Shown one piece after another: positions 53,488-61,966 of a stretch of DNA of 64,000 bases. Made by a program: the position numbers and the translations under genes. The stretch spans positions 1 to 64,000 of the forward strand of contig NZ_LBMU02000070.1 in NCBI RefSeq assembly GCF_001005085.2. Direction: 5' to 3'. This DNA is from Streptomyces humi (GTDB lineage: Bacteria > Actinomycetota > Actinomycetes > Streptomycetales > Streptomycetaceae). The notes below the pieces were generated by a model. The model was given only the letters and a program-made list of their open reading frames with translations, was not told the origin of the DNA and did no database searches. How positions within the stretch are numbered: the stretch's first letter is position 1; every line of letters starts with the position of its first letter.

Positions 53488-53987
53488 CAGCCGCGCAGGC
53501 TGCGGGCGGGCAGCACCACGTGCGCGGCGGCCGTCAGGGTCTCCTCGGCCCCGGCGAACTCCGTCAGCGCCTCGGGGGTGACGGGCCTGCCGGGCTCGGC
53601 GGCGGGCCAGGCGCGGGTGGTGAACACCAGGTAGGCGTAGCCGCGTTCGCCGACCGCGGCGAGCCACTCGTCGGGCGCGGGGCACTGGGCGTTGAGCGGG
53701 GCCAGGCTGAGGACCGCCTGGCCGGCCTCGACGAGCAGGGTGACGGGCAGGCCGGGCCGGGCGGTGCCGTCGACGAGATCGCCGCCGACCGGCAGGCCGT
53801 TGTTCGCCAGCAGCGCCCCGATCGCGGTCGCGGTGGCCTCGGGACCGCCTTCGGCGTCACCGAGGGAGTAGGCCAGCAGGTAGGGCATGTCGCCGCCGTC
53901 GGGGGCCTCGCCGCTCCAGGCCAGTACGACCAGGGTGCCGAGGTCGGCAGGGCGGAACGGGCGGGTCTCGCTTGGGGTTGAGGTCAC
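53487..53987 (-). CDS. conserved Streptomyces protein (possibly DUF5949)
   Basis: 166 aa, soluble, no signal peptide, alternating strand and helix. From memory it resembles DUF5949, a family limited to Streptomyces relatives. It overlaps the VKOR gene by 1 bp and is co-translated with it. No function is known. Confidence 0.8.
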   Translation of the reverse strand: MTSTPSETRPFRPADLGTLVVLAWSGEAPDGGDMPYLLAYSLGDAEGGPEATATAIGALLANNGLPVGGDLVDGTARPGLPVTLLVEAGQAVLSLAPLNAQCPAPDEWLAAVGERGYAYLVFTTRAWPAAEPGRPVTPEALTEFAGAEETLTAAAHVVLPARSLRG

Positions 53988-54070
53988 CGCGCGACCCTAT
54001 CGACGGGCCGTGGGGCTGCCGGGCGCCCGCTCACCCGACCGGCGGACACCGGCCGGCCGGGCCACACGAA

Positions 54071-54110
54071 CGAGGGACACCCCTCGGCGTCCGTCGAACG
54101 GTGTCCCTCG
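54071..54110 (-). terminator. terminator after small secreted protein gene
   Basis: cgagggacacc (54071-54081) pairs perfectly with ggtgtccctcg (54100-54110), 11 bp, loop 18 nt. It lies downstream of the minus-strand gene ending at 54143. Confidence 0.75.
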
Positions 54111-54142
54111 AACGGCCCCGCGGCACTCCGCCCGTGCCGTCC

Positions 54143-54433
54143 TCAGCTCTGGAGCGGCAGGCCGCCCAGCAGCGGGTTGTGCTGGTTGAGGGCGCCGGTC
54201 GCGGTCTTGACCGTGTTGAGCGGGGAGCGCTTGTTCTCGGTGTCGAGGACGTTCGACTGGTGCCGCAGCGGCATCGCCTGGTTCAGGTCCAGGCCGTCCT
54301 TGGTGATCGTGTTCACGGCGCCGTTGAGGCTGGTGGGCGTGAGGTCGGAGGTGGTGTACGCGAACGCGGGCGCGGCGGCGCCGACGAGAGCCACGGAACC
54401 GGCGACGACGACGGCTGCCTTCAGCGACTTCAT
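54143..54433 (-). CDS. small secreted protein
   Basis: 96 aa. Signal peptide to about residue 25 (PAFA), then a 70-aa chain rich in Asn, Thr and Leu, with no cysteine. The start is the second of two adjacent ATGs, better spaced from AAAGGA. Located next to a chaplin gene. It is not a rodlin by sequence; I do not recognise a family. Confidence 0.82.
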   Translation of the reverse strand: MKSLKAAVVVAGSVALVGAAAPAFAYTTSDLTPTSLNGAVNTITKDGLDLNQAMPLRHQSNVLDTENKRSPLNTVKTATGALNQHNPLLGGLPLQS

Positions 54434-54616
54434 CATGTTCCTTTCTTCGGCGGCTTTCGGCAACGCAAGCCGCCCGGGGGAATTCTGACGCCGTGTCTAA
54501 CGATGTCCCGGCGGGCCGGAAACCCCGTTCCCGGAAGACATATGAGATCCCGGGAACGTGGCCGGGGTCCCGGAAAGGGTGGCGGCGGGCGGGCCGGGGA
54601 GGGCCGGAAACGCGGA

Positions 54617-54655
54617 CCGGCCGTCCGCCCGCGGGATGCGCGGGCGGACGGCCGG
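54617..54655 (-). terminator. terminator of chpF
   Basis: Perfect 17-bp stem, ccggccgtccgcccgcg (54617-54633) and its complement (54639-54655), with a 5-nt loop. It is downstream of chpF and among the strongest hairpins in the window. Confidence 0.9.
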
Positions 54656-54675
54656 CCGAAGGAACAGCGGCTGCG

Positions 54676-54915
54676 TCAGTCGTTGAGGCAGGTCTCGCCG
54701 AAGGCGGGGTTCAGCAGGCCGATCACGTCGACGGTGTCGCCGCAGACGTTCACCGGAACGTGGACCGGAACCTCGATGACGTTGCCCGAGATCACGCCCG
54801 GGGAGTGGGCGGCGGCGCCGTTCGCGCCGCTGTCGGCGGCGGCCACACCGGCGGCGCCGGCAACGGCCGCGACGGCGGCGGTGGAAAGGACCAGGCCCTT
54901 CGCGATACGCGACAT
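54676..54915 (-). CDS. chpF: short chaplin, ChpF-like
   Basis: 79 aa. Signal peptide to about residue 27 (GVAAA), one chaplin domain, with Cys in NVCGDTVDVIG and in FGETC near the end. The mature part is almost the same as that of the other chaplin but without its tail. The ATG has AAGGAG about 9 nt upstream. A TTGACA -35 is at 54973-54968 (minus) with a weak -10. Secreted and amyloid-forming in aerial hyphae. Confidence 0.93.
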   Translation of the reverse strand: MSRIAKGLVLSTAAVAAVAGAAGVAAADSGANGAAAHSPGVISGNVIEVPVHVPVNVCGDTVDVIGLLNPAFGETCLND

Positions 54916-54967
54916 GGAGAGGTCTCCTTGGGGTCGAAACAAACATTCGGGCGGATGCCCAGCGCTG

Positions 54968-54973
54968 TGTCAA
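54968..54973 (-). promoter_or_regulatory. -35 element of chpF
   Basis: TTGACA on the minus strand. The best -10 (GAATGT) lies 19 bp downstream, longer than usual spacing, which suggests an activator or a developmental sigma factor. Confidence 0.4.
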
Positions 54974-55129
54974 CGCGTGGCTCCGCCTCGGGTTGTGCCG
55001 CCAAAGGAGTGATCTCCGGGAAGCCGCCTTCACGACTCCGACACATATGTCCGGTTTTGACGGATAAATGCCGATGATGACTAGAGTTGCGAACCTCCTG
55101 ACCTACTCTCCGAAAGAGCGAAGCCGGTC

Positions 55130-55549
55130 ATGCGCAATCCCCTGGGCCCGCTCCGTACCCCCGCCGGCGAGCAGAAGCCGGGCGGGGTACGGCCGAACGG
55201 GCTACCCGCTCCGCGTGGCGCCGCCGGTCAGACGGGTCCGATGACCTACAACGGCGCCCGGGCCGGCACCGGCGACTCGCTCGCCCGCACCACGGCCGGC
55301 CGCTCACCCACCCCGCTGCGCCGCCCCACCGGTCCGGCCGACGGCGTACTCCGCCGCACGATCAACGAACCCGGTCCGGTACGCGCCCGGCGTGAGCCCG
55401 CGTACGCCAGCACGCTCGGCCACGACTCGGATGTGTTCGATCTCGGCACCGGTCTCACGCAGGGCGGTGACCAGCCGACGTTCCGGCTCGTTTCCCAGCC
55501 CGACGCGGCGTGGGCGGGCGCGCTCTTCGCCGCCGTGGACGTGCAGTAG
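55130..55549 (+). CDS. hypothetical protein at head of glycan cluster
   Basis: 139 aa with coding-like third-position GC. The first half is basic and Pro/Gly/Arg-rich, probably disordered; the C-terminal 50 aa (FDLGTGLTQGG, then a Trp and hydrophobic end) may fold. The ATG has only a weak GAGCGAAG site. It precedes the glycosyltransferase gene by 56 bp and may belong to the same transcript. No family recognised. Confidence 0.65.
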   Translation: MRNPLGPLRTPAGEQKPGGVRPNGLPAPRGAAGQTGPMTYNGARAGTGDSLARTTAGRSPTPLRRPTGPADGVLRRTINEPGPVRARREPAYASTLGHDSDVFDLGTGLTQGGDQPTFRLVSQPDAAWAGALFAAVDVQ

Positions 55550-55605
55550 TGCGGCGCGTTCCCGCCCGCAGTCCCGAGCGCCCCCCGTGAGCGAGGAAAT
55601 CGCGT

Positions 55606-56748
55606 ATGCACCGATCAGCCACCGACCCCCGGCCACGGGTCCTCCACCTGGCACAACCCGTCGAGGGCGGAGTGGCCCAGGTCGTCCTGGACCTGACGAA
55701 GGCCCAACTCGCGGCCGGTCTGCGCGTCACCGTGGCGTGCCCCGGCGGTGAACTGGCGGCAGGTGCGCGCGAGCTGGGCGCCGAGGTGCGCGAGTGGCAC
55801 GCCGGGCGCTCCCCGGGCGCCGCTCTCCCGGACGAGGTACGACGGCTCGCCCGCCTCCTCCACGAGGTACGGCCCGAACTGGTGCACGCGCACAGCGCGA
55901 AGGCGGGCCTCGCCGGACGCCTGGCCGTGCGCGGGCGCGTCCCGACCCTGTTCCAGCCGCACGCCTGGTCCTTCGAGGCGGTCGGGGGCGCCACCGGCGC
56001 ACTGGCGCTGAGGTGGGAGCGGTGGGGCGCACGCTGGGCGGACCGGGTGGTGTGCGTCAGCCAGGCGGAGCGTGCGACTGGCGTGCGCGCCGGCATCCGC
56101 GCCCGGTACACGGTCGTCCCGAACGGCATCGACACCGCCCGCTTCACCCCGGCCCCCGCGACCGAACGGCCCGCGGCGGCTCCCCTGGTCGTCTGTGTCG
56201 GACGGCTGTGCCGGCAGAAGGGGCAGGACGTGCTGGTGCGGGCCTGGCCCGAGGTGCTGCGGCGGGTGCCGCGGGCCCGGCTGGTGCTGGTCGGCGACGG
56301 CCCCGACCGGGACGCGCTGCGCCGGCTCGCCCCCGCGTCCGTCGAGTTCGCGGGCGCCGTCACGGATGTCCGCCCCTGGTACCGGGCCGCCGACCTGGTG
56401 GTGCTGCCCTCGCGCTGGGAGGGCATGGCGCTGGCCCCGCTGGAGGCGATGGCCTGCGGACGGCCGGTGCTGGTCACCGACGTCGACGGCGCCCGGGAGA
56501 GCCTGCCGCCCGGGCACCGCGCACCCTGCCTGGTCCCGCCGGGACGGCCGGGCCCGCTCGCCGGGGCGGTGACCGGGCTGCTGCTCGACCCGGAGCTGCG
56601 CGCGTCGCTCGGCGACCGGGGTCGCCGGCACGTCCAGTCCACACACGACGTGCGGCGCACGGCGGAGGCGGTCGCGGAGCTGTACCGCGAACTCCTCGGC
56701 GGGCGGCCGCTCGTGTCCTCCGAGCGCAGGGAGTCCATTCACTCGTGA
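55606..56748 (+). CDS. GT4-family glycosyltransferase
   Basis: 380 aa, GT-B fold. N-terminal acceptor loop GGVAQVVLDLTKAQ; donor domain with VCVGRLCRQKGQDVLV and the E(x7)E motif in SRWEGMALAPLEAMACG. No membrane segments. It transfers a sugar from a nucleotide donor, probably to the lipid-linked intermediate made by the next gene's product. The ATG has GAGGAAA. Overlaps the next gene (GTGA). Specificity unknown. Confidence 0.93.
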   Translation: MHRSATDPRPRVLHLAQPVEGGVAQVVLDLTKAQLAAGLRVTVACPGGELAAGARELGAEVREWHAGRSPGAALPDEVRRLARLLHEVRPELVHAHSAKAGLAGRLAVRGRVPTLFQPHAWSFEAVGGATGALALRWERWGARWADRVVCVSQAERATGVRAGIRARYTVVPNGIDTARFTPAPATERPAAAPLVVCVGRLCRQKGQDVLVRAWPEVLRRVPRARLVLVGDGPDRDALRRLAPASVEFAGAVTDVRPWYRAADLVVLPSRWEGMALAPLEAMACGRPVLVTDVDGARESLPPGHRAPCLVPPGRPGPLAGAVTGLLLDPELRASLGDRGRRHVQSTHDVRRTAEAVAELYRELLGGRPLVSSERRESIHS

Positions 56749-58166
56749 CCGCGGAAAGCACCGTCCCCACCCCCGGCCCGCAGCCACGGGATCACGGACT
56801 CGCACCCGTCTCGGTGCTGCCGGCCCGTACCGCCGGCGGCTTCCGGTTCCCGCTGCGGCGCCCGCCCGTGCGGCCCCTCTCCCCGGTGCCGCTGCTGGCA
56901 GCCGACCTGTGTGCCGCGCTGCTCGGCGCGGCCGCGCTGGACGCGGCCGTACGCCGGCCCGTGCTGGTCGGGCTGCTGGTGACCGGGGCGATACTGCTGC
57001 GCCCGCCCACGCCCCGGCGGACGGCAGGCGTCCTGGACGAACTCCCCGCCGTCTGCGGCCGGATCGCGGTCGTGTGGCTGGGCCTGGCCGCCGTCGTCGC
57101 CGCCTGGGACCCGGGCCGTGCGCTGTCCGCGCGGGCCCTGCTGCTGGGCTTCGCCCTGCACGCGGCGGCAGCCGGCACGGGCCGTGGCCTGGTGCACTGG
57201 CGCCGTCGGGTCGCCCTGCTGCGCCGGCCGCGCGCCGCGCTGGTCATCGGCCCGGCCACGACCGCCCAGCGGGTCGCCGCCGCGGTACTGCGCCACCCGG
57301 ACTGCGGGGTGCGTCCGGTCGGGGTCGTCGCCGGACACCCGGAGGGCGCCGGCGGCCTGCCCGTGCTCACCACGGGGCAGGAGGTCGAGCGGGCCCTCAT
57401 CCAGAACGGGGTCCGGGCCGTTCTCACCGTCGACCCCGCCGTCCGCACCGAACAGGGCCCGCTGCTGCGGGCGCTGGCCGAGTCGGGCTGCGTGGTCTGG
57501 GAGGTCGACGCCGACTCGCCGGCGTACGAGATGCGCGACCAGCTCGCCGGGTTCTCCTGCCGCCGTCTGGAGATGGGCGCGCGCCGGCGCGGCAGCGTCG
57601 GCAAGCGGATCCTGGACGTCGCGGTGTCCGGGACCGCGCTCGTCCTGGTCAGCCCGTTGCTCCTGGTGTGCGCGGCGGTGCTGCGCCTCACCGACGGACC
57701 GGGTGTCGTCTTCCGGCAGGAGCGCATCGGCAAGGGCGGCCGGCCCTTCACCCTGCTGAAGCTGCGCACCCACCGCCCGGTCGACGAGCACGAGGCCGCG
57801 ACCCGCTGGAGCGTCGCGGGCGAGGTCCGGATGAGCCGCTTCTGCCGCTTCCTGCGCCAGACCTCGCTCGACGAACTGCTCCAGCTGTGGAACGTGCTGT
57901 GGGGCGACATGAGCCTGGTCGGCCCGCGCCCCGAACGACCGTACTTCGTGGGTCAGTTCAGCCAGACCTACCCGGGCTACGCGGCCCGCCACCGGATGCA
58001 GACGGGGATCACCGGGCTCGCCCAGATCCACGGGCTGCGCGGTGACACCTCCATCGAGGACCGCGCCCGCTTCGACAACGCCTACATCGACGACTGGTCG
58101 CTGTGGCAGGACGTCTGCATCCTGCTGCGTACCGCGGCCTCGCTCGTGCGCTCGACGGGGAGCTGA
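56745..58166 (+). CDS. undecaprenyl-phosphate glycosyl-1-phosphate transferase (initiating enzyme)
   Basis: 473 aa, WbaP/CpsE type. An N-terminal membrane region (about residues 40-150), a nucleotide-fold middle part (about 155-270), then a last membrane helix and the catalytic domain. Conserved motifs are GVVFRQERIGKGGRPF, the R-x-x-S-L-D-E pattern in RQTSLDELLQLWNVLWGD, and MSLVGPRPERP. It transfers a sugar-1-phosphate to undecaprenyl phosphate, the first step of repeat-unit synthesis. GTG at 56745 overlaps the preceding stop. Confidence 0.94.
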   Translation: MTAESTVPTPGPQPRDHGLAPVSVLPARTAGGFRFPLRRPPVRPLSPVPLLAADLCAALLGAAALDAAVRRPVLVGLLVTGAILLRPPTPRRTAGVLDELPAVCGRIAVVWLGLAAVVAAWDPGRALSARALLLGFALHAAAAGTGRGLVHWRRRVALLRRPRAALVIGPATTAQRVAAAVLRHPDCGVRPVGVVAGHPEGAGGLPVLTTGQEVERALIQNGVRAVLTVDPAVRTEQGPLLRALAESGCVVWEVDADSPAYEMRDQLAGFSCRRLEMGARRRGSVGKRILDVAVSGTALVLVSPLLLVCAAVLRLTDGPGVVFRQERIGKGGRPFTLLKLRTHRPVDEHEAATRWSVAGEVRMSRFCRFLRQTSLDELLQLWNVLWGDMSLVGPRPERPYFVGQFSQTYPGYAARHRMQTGITGLAQIHGLRGDTSIEDRARFDNAYIDDWSLWQDVCILLRTAASLVRSTGS

Positions 58167-58168
58167 CG

Positions 58169-59461
58169 ATGAGCTTCGCACTGTCGCCCGCCAGGCCGCT
58201 CCGGCTGCCGCCGGTGCTGGCCGCGGTCGCCGTCCTCGCGGTCCTCGCGCTGCCGCTCGCCCCGGGCGGCGCGGAGGGCGGCGCCGGACCGGCCGACGCG
58301 GTGTCCGCGCTGGTCGTGCTGTACGCCGCGCTGCGGGTGGTCCGGGAGCGGCGCCGCCCGCTGTCCGCCACCGCCGTGGTCGTCCTGGGCATGCCGGTCG
58401 TGGGGCTGGCCGTGGCCGCGATGGGCGCGGCCTCGCCGGGCGCGGGGCTGACCGGACTCGGCCGCTATCTCCAGGTGTTCGTCCTGGTGCCGGCCGCCGT
58501 GCTGCTGCTGGTCCGGGACCGGGCCGACTTCCGGCTGCTGGCCTGGTCGTTCGTGGGGCTCGCCGGCTGGCAGGGCGCGGTCGGGGTGCACCAGTACGTC
58601 ACCGGGACCGGGGCGTCGTACCAGGGCGAGGAGATCCGCGCGGTCGGCACGTTCGGACCGCAGGACGTGATGGGCATGGCCACGGTGGTGGCCTTCGGCC
58701 TGGTGTGCGCGCTGGGCCTGACACTGGGGCGGGCGACGCCGGTACGGCACCGGGTGGTGGCGGGCGCCTGCGCGCTCGGGCTGCTCCTGCCGCTGGCCCT
58801 GTCCTTCAGCCGCGGGGCCTGGATCGCGACCGTGCTCACCTGCGGGGTGCAGTTGGCGCTGGCCGGGCTGCGCCGGGCGCTGAAGGTGGTCGCGGCCGCG
58901 GTCGCCGCGGGTGTGGTGCTGGTGGGCGGCCTCGGGGTCGGCACGGCGATGCTCCAGGAGCGGATCAACAGCATCGGGCAGGTCACGGACGCGCCCGACC
59001 AGTCGGTGACCGACCGGTACACGCTGTGGGCGGCGGCGACCGGGATGTGGCGTGAACACCCCGTCACCGGCGTCGGGTTGAAGAACTTCCCGGCGTACCG
59101 GGACGGGCACGCCTCGCTGGCGCTGTCCTCCGGGAGCGACACGGAGGGGGCGGGGGCCGCGTACCGGAAACAGCCGTTGCTGTCGCCGCACAACATGTAC
59201 CTGCTGGTGCTGAGCGAGCAGGGGCTCCTCGGGCTGCTGGCACTGGCCGGCAGCTGGCTGGCGCTGCTGGTGTGCGGGCTGCGGGGCTGGTGGCGGGTCC
59301 GCCGGGACGGCCGCGGGCTCGACTGCGCGCTGGTCGGCTGCGGGCTGCTGGTCTGGCAGCTCGTGGACTTCGCGTACGCCGACATCGGGGGGCCGTCGAC
59401 GGTGCTCACGGCCGTGGTGTTCGGGGCGGTGGCGTGGTGGGCGTTGGTGGGGGCGGCGTGA
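58169..59461 (+). CDS. O-antigen polymerase/ligase family membrane protein
   Basis: 430 aa with about ten to twelve membrane segments. The large external loop near residues 265-345 has the pattern GVGLKNFPAY and the conserved PHNMYLLVLSEQGLLG of the Wzy_C/WaaL family. It would polymerise repeat units or ligate the finished glycan outside the membrane. Start 2 bp after the transferase gene. Confidence 0.9.
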   Translation: MSFALSPARPLRLPPVLAAVAVLAVLALPLAPGGAEGGAGPADAVSALVVLYAALRVVRERRRPLSATAVVVLGMPVVGLAVAAMGAASPGAGLTGLGRYLQVFVLVPAAVLLLVRDRADFRLLAWSFVGLAGWQGAVGVHQYVTGTGASYQGEEIRAVGTFGPQDVMGMATVVAFGLVCALGLTLGRATPVRHRVVAGACALGLLLPLALSFSRGAWIATVLTCGVQLALAGLRRALKVVAAAVAAGVVLVGGLGVGTAMLQERINSIGQVTDAPDQSVTDRYTLWAAATGMWREHPVTGVGLKNFPAYRDGHASLALSSGSDTEGAGAAYRKQPLLSPHNMYLLVLSEQGLLGLLALAGSWLALLVCGLRGWWRVRRDGRGLDCALVGCGLLVWQLVDFAYADIGGPSTVLTAVVFGAVAWWALVGAA

Positions 59462-61227
59462 TTCCGGGGGTGCGGGAGCCGGAGGGGCCGGGAGAGTTGG
59501 AGGAGGTGGAGGTCGACCGCAGGCCGGTGGAGTTGGAGGAGTTGGAGGTCGACCGCGGGCCGGGGGAGTTGGAGGAGTTGGAGGTCGACCGCGGGCCGGT
59601 GGGGGCTGATCGCGCCCGCGCGGCGGAGCCGCGGGTGTCGCCGCCCCGCGTCCCTGAGGGGGCGCCTCCCTCCCGGGGTTTCCTGGCGAAGGCCGCGTTC
59701 GGTACCGCCGTGCTCTCCATTCTCGGGTCGGTGCTCGGGCTCGTACGGGACCAGTCGCTCGCCCGGCTCTTCGGGGCCGGGCGGGACACGGACGCGTTTC
59801 TCGTCGCCTGGACCGTGCCCGAGTTCGCCGCCACCCTGCTCATCGAGGACGGGCTGGCCTTCGCGCTCATCCCCGCCTTCAGTCTGGCCCTGGCCCGCCG
59901 GGCGCAGGGGGCGTCCGGCGACCCCGTGCGGGCCCTGGTCGCCGGGACGCTGCCCAAGCTCTCCCTCGCCTTCGCGGGCGTCGGCGCCCTGCTCATCGGG
60001 GGCGCCCCGCAACTCGTCGAGGTACTCGCGCCCGGACTGGGCGACCCCGGGCTCGCCGTGGGCTGCACCCGGCTCACCGCGACCTGCGTGCTGACCTTCG
60101 GGCTGGCCGGGTACTGTAGCGCCGCGCTCCGCGCCCACCGGCGCTTCCTCGCCCCGGCCGCGATCTACGTCGCCTACAACACCGGCATCATCACCGCGAT
60201 GTTCGCGCTCGGCGGCCACTGGGGCGTGCGGTCGGCCGCGTTCGGGGTCGCGGCCGGCGGCGTCCTGATGGTCGCCGTACAACTGCCCTCGCTGTTACGC
60301 CAGTTGCGGGTGAGGAGCACGCCGTCCGACGGAGCGGCCGGCGCCGGGGCGCAGCCGCTGGACGTCGTGCTGATGGCCACCGTGCTGCTGTTCGCGCTGT
60401 GCCGGCAGTCGCAGGTGCTGATCGAGCGGTTCCTCGCCTCGCACCTGGACTCCGGGTCCATCTCGTACCTCAACTACGCGCAGAAGGTCGCGCAGATCCC
60501 GATGACGATGTCGCTGATACTGTGCACGGTCACCTTCCCGGTGGTGGCCCGGGCACTGGCCGAGGGCGACACCGAGCGGGCCCGGCTCCGGGTGGAGCGG
60601 GACCTCGCGGTGGCCGCGGGCGTCGTGCTGCTCGGCACCGCCGTGGTCGTGGCCTGTGCGCCGCAGCTCATCCGGCTGCTGTTCCAGCGCGGGGCGTTCA
60701 CGGCCGAGGACACCGCCGCGACCGCCGCGGTGATGCGGGTCTACGCGCTCGGGCTGCTCGGACAGACCATGGTCGGCGCGCTGGTCCGCTCCTACTTCTC
60801 GGCCGGCCGTGCCACCTGGTACCCGGTGGGCGCGATGATCGCCGGGATCGTCGTGACCACCTGGATCGGCGTGCTGGGCGTCGGCCGGTACGGCGTCACC
60901 GGCATCGCCGCCGGGAACGCCACCGGGATCACCGTCACCGCCTTGCTCCTGCTGGCCGGCACCGGCCCGCGCAGCGTCCCGATCCGCGCCCGGCGGGTGC
61001 TGGCGGAACTCAGCCGGCCGGTGCGGGCCGCCGTCGTCGCGACGGTGGTCGGGACCTTCGCCGCCGGGCGGCCGGCGGACCCGCTGACCGGCCTGGCCGC
61101 CGGGATCACGACCGTGACCCTCGTCTTCGTCCTGCTCGGCTGGGCCCTGGACGCCCAGGGCTTCGCCCCCGCACTCCGCTCCGTAGGCAACGTCACCCGA
61201 AGGCTCGCGCATGCCGTGTTCCACTGA
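59458..61227 (+). CDS. MurJ/MviN-like lipid-linked oligosaccharide flippase
   Basis: 589 aa from a GTG at 59458 overlapping the polymerase stop (GTGA). After an unusual acidic repeat leader (about residues 10-55, three copies of an ELEELEVDRGP-type unit), the MATE-like MviN domain has about 14 membrane segments with GLVRDQSLARLFG and VLIERFLAS. In a glycan cluster it probably flips the lipid-linked repeat unit and is not the essential MurJ for peptidoglycan. It overlaps the deacetylase gene by 17 bp. Confidence 0.9.
   Translation: MIPGVREPEGPGELEEVEVDRRPVELEELEVDRGPGELEELEVDRGPVGADRARAAEPRVSPPRVPEGAPPSRGFLAKAAFGTAVLSILGSVLGLVRDQSLARLFGAGRDTDAFLVAWTVPEFAATLLIEDGLAFALIPAFSLALARRAQGASGDPVRALVAGTLPKLSLAFAGVGALLIGGAPQLVEVLAPGLGDPGLAVGCTRLTATCVLTFGLAGYCSAALRAHRRFLAPAAIYVAYNTGIITAMFALGGHWGVRSAAFGVAAGGVLMVAVQLPSLLRQLRVRSTPSDGAAGAGAQPLDVVLMATVLLFALCRQSQVLIERFLASHLDSGSISYLNYAQKVAQIPMTMSLILCTVTFPVVARALAEGDTERARLRVERDLAVAAGVVLLGTAVVVACAPQLIRLLFQRGAFTAEDTAATAAVMRVYALGLLGQTMVGALVRSYFSAGRATWYPVGAMIAGIVVTTWIGVLGVGRYGVTGIAAGNATGITVTALLLLAGTGPRSVPIRARRVLAELSRPVRAAVVATVVGTFAAGRPADPLTGLAAGITTVTLVFVLLGWALDAQGFAPALRSVGNVTRRLAHAVFH
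59496..59604. repeat. in-frame repeats in flippase gene
   Basis: About three tandem copies of a 36-39-bp unit containing gagttggaggagttggaggt encode the acidic leader of the flippase. Copies 2 and 3 are nearly the same. The sequence differs in composition from the rest of the gene, so copy number may vary between strains. Confidence 0.8.
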
Positions 61228-61966
61228 GTCCGCAGAGCGGGCCGCAGGCCACACCGGCCCGGTCCCCTGGGTCGCCATGTACCACTCCGTGGGCGACCGT
61301 TCCGACGACCCGTACCGGATCACCGTCACCCCCGAACGGCTGGAGAAACAGCTGAGCTGGGTGCGCAGGCGTGGCCTGCGCGGGGTGTCGGTGGGCGAAC
61401 TGCTGGCCGCCCGGGCGCGCGGCGCGGGGCGCCGGCTGGTGGGGCTGACCTTCGACGACGGGTACGCCGACTTCCTCGACCACGCGCTGCCGCTGCTCGA
61501 CCGCTGGGGCTGCGGCGCGACCCTTTTCGTGCTGCCCGGCCGGCTCGGCGGCAACAACGCCTGGGATCCGCTCGGCCGGCGCAGACCGCTGCTCACCGCG
61601 GACGGGATCCGGCGGGCCGCGGCGGGCGGTGTGGAGATCGGTTCGCACGGGCTGACCCACGTCGACCTGACGCGGGCCGACGCGGACACGGTCCGGGCCG
61701 AGGTGGCCGGCAGCCGGGCGTTGCTGGAGGACCTGACCCAGTCCCCCGTGACCGGCTTCTGCTACCCCTACGGCGCCGTCGACCGGCGTGCCGTGGACGC
61801 GGTGCGGGACGCGGGATACGGCTACGCCTGCGCCATCGACCCCGGCGACCTGAACGGCGTGCACGCCCTGCCCCGCCTGCACATCGGCCAGAACGACAAC
61901 GCCCTGCGCCTGTTCCTGAAGTACCGGCTGCACCGGCTGCGGCGCCGCCCGGTGGAGGGGGTGTGA
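61211..61966 (+). CDS. polysaccharide deacetylase (CE4/NodB domain)
   Basis: 251 aa. Motif 1 TFDDGYADF has the catalytic Asp and metal-binding Asp; motif 2 SHGLTHVDL holds the metal His residues; motif 3 is CYPYGAVDRRAV. No signal peptide is evident, so it may act on cytoplasmic or lipid-linked intermediates, or be exported unusually. It removes N-acetyl groups from the glycan. Start overlaps the flippase gene. Confidence 0.92.
   Translation: MPCSTESAERAAGHTGPVPWVAMYHSVGDRSDDPYRITVTPERLEKQLSWVRRRGLRGVSVGELLAARARGAGRRLVGLTFDDGYADFLDHALPLLDRWGCGATLFVLPGRLGGNNAWDPLGRRRPLLTADGIRRAAAGGVEIGSHGLTHVDLTRADADTVRAEVAGSRALLEDLTQSPVTGFCYPYGAVDRRAVDAVRDAGYGYACAIDPGDLNGVHALPRLHIGQNDNALRLFLKYRLHRLRRRPVEGV

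Noticed and set aside
55304..55654. Minus-strand ORF opposite the hypothetical gene at 55130-55549
   Set aside because: No binding site or domain; the plus-strand frame has the better codon pattern and fits the direction of the cluster.
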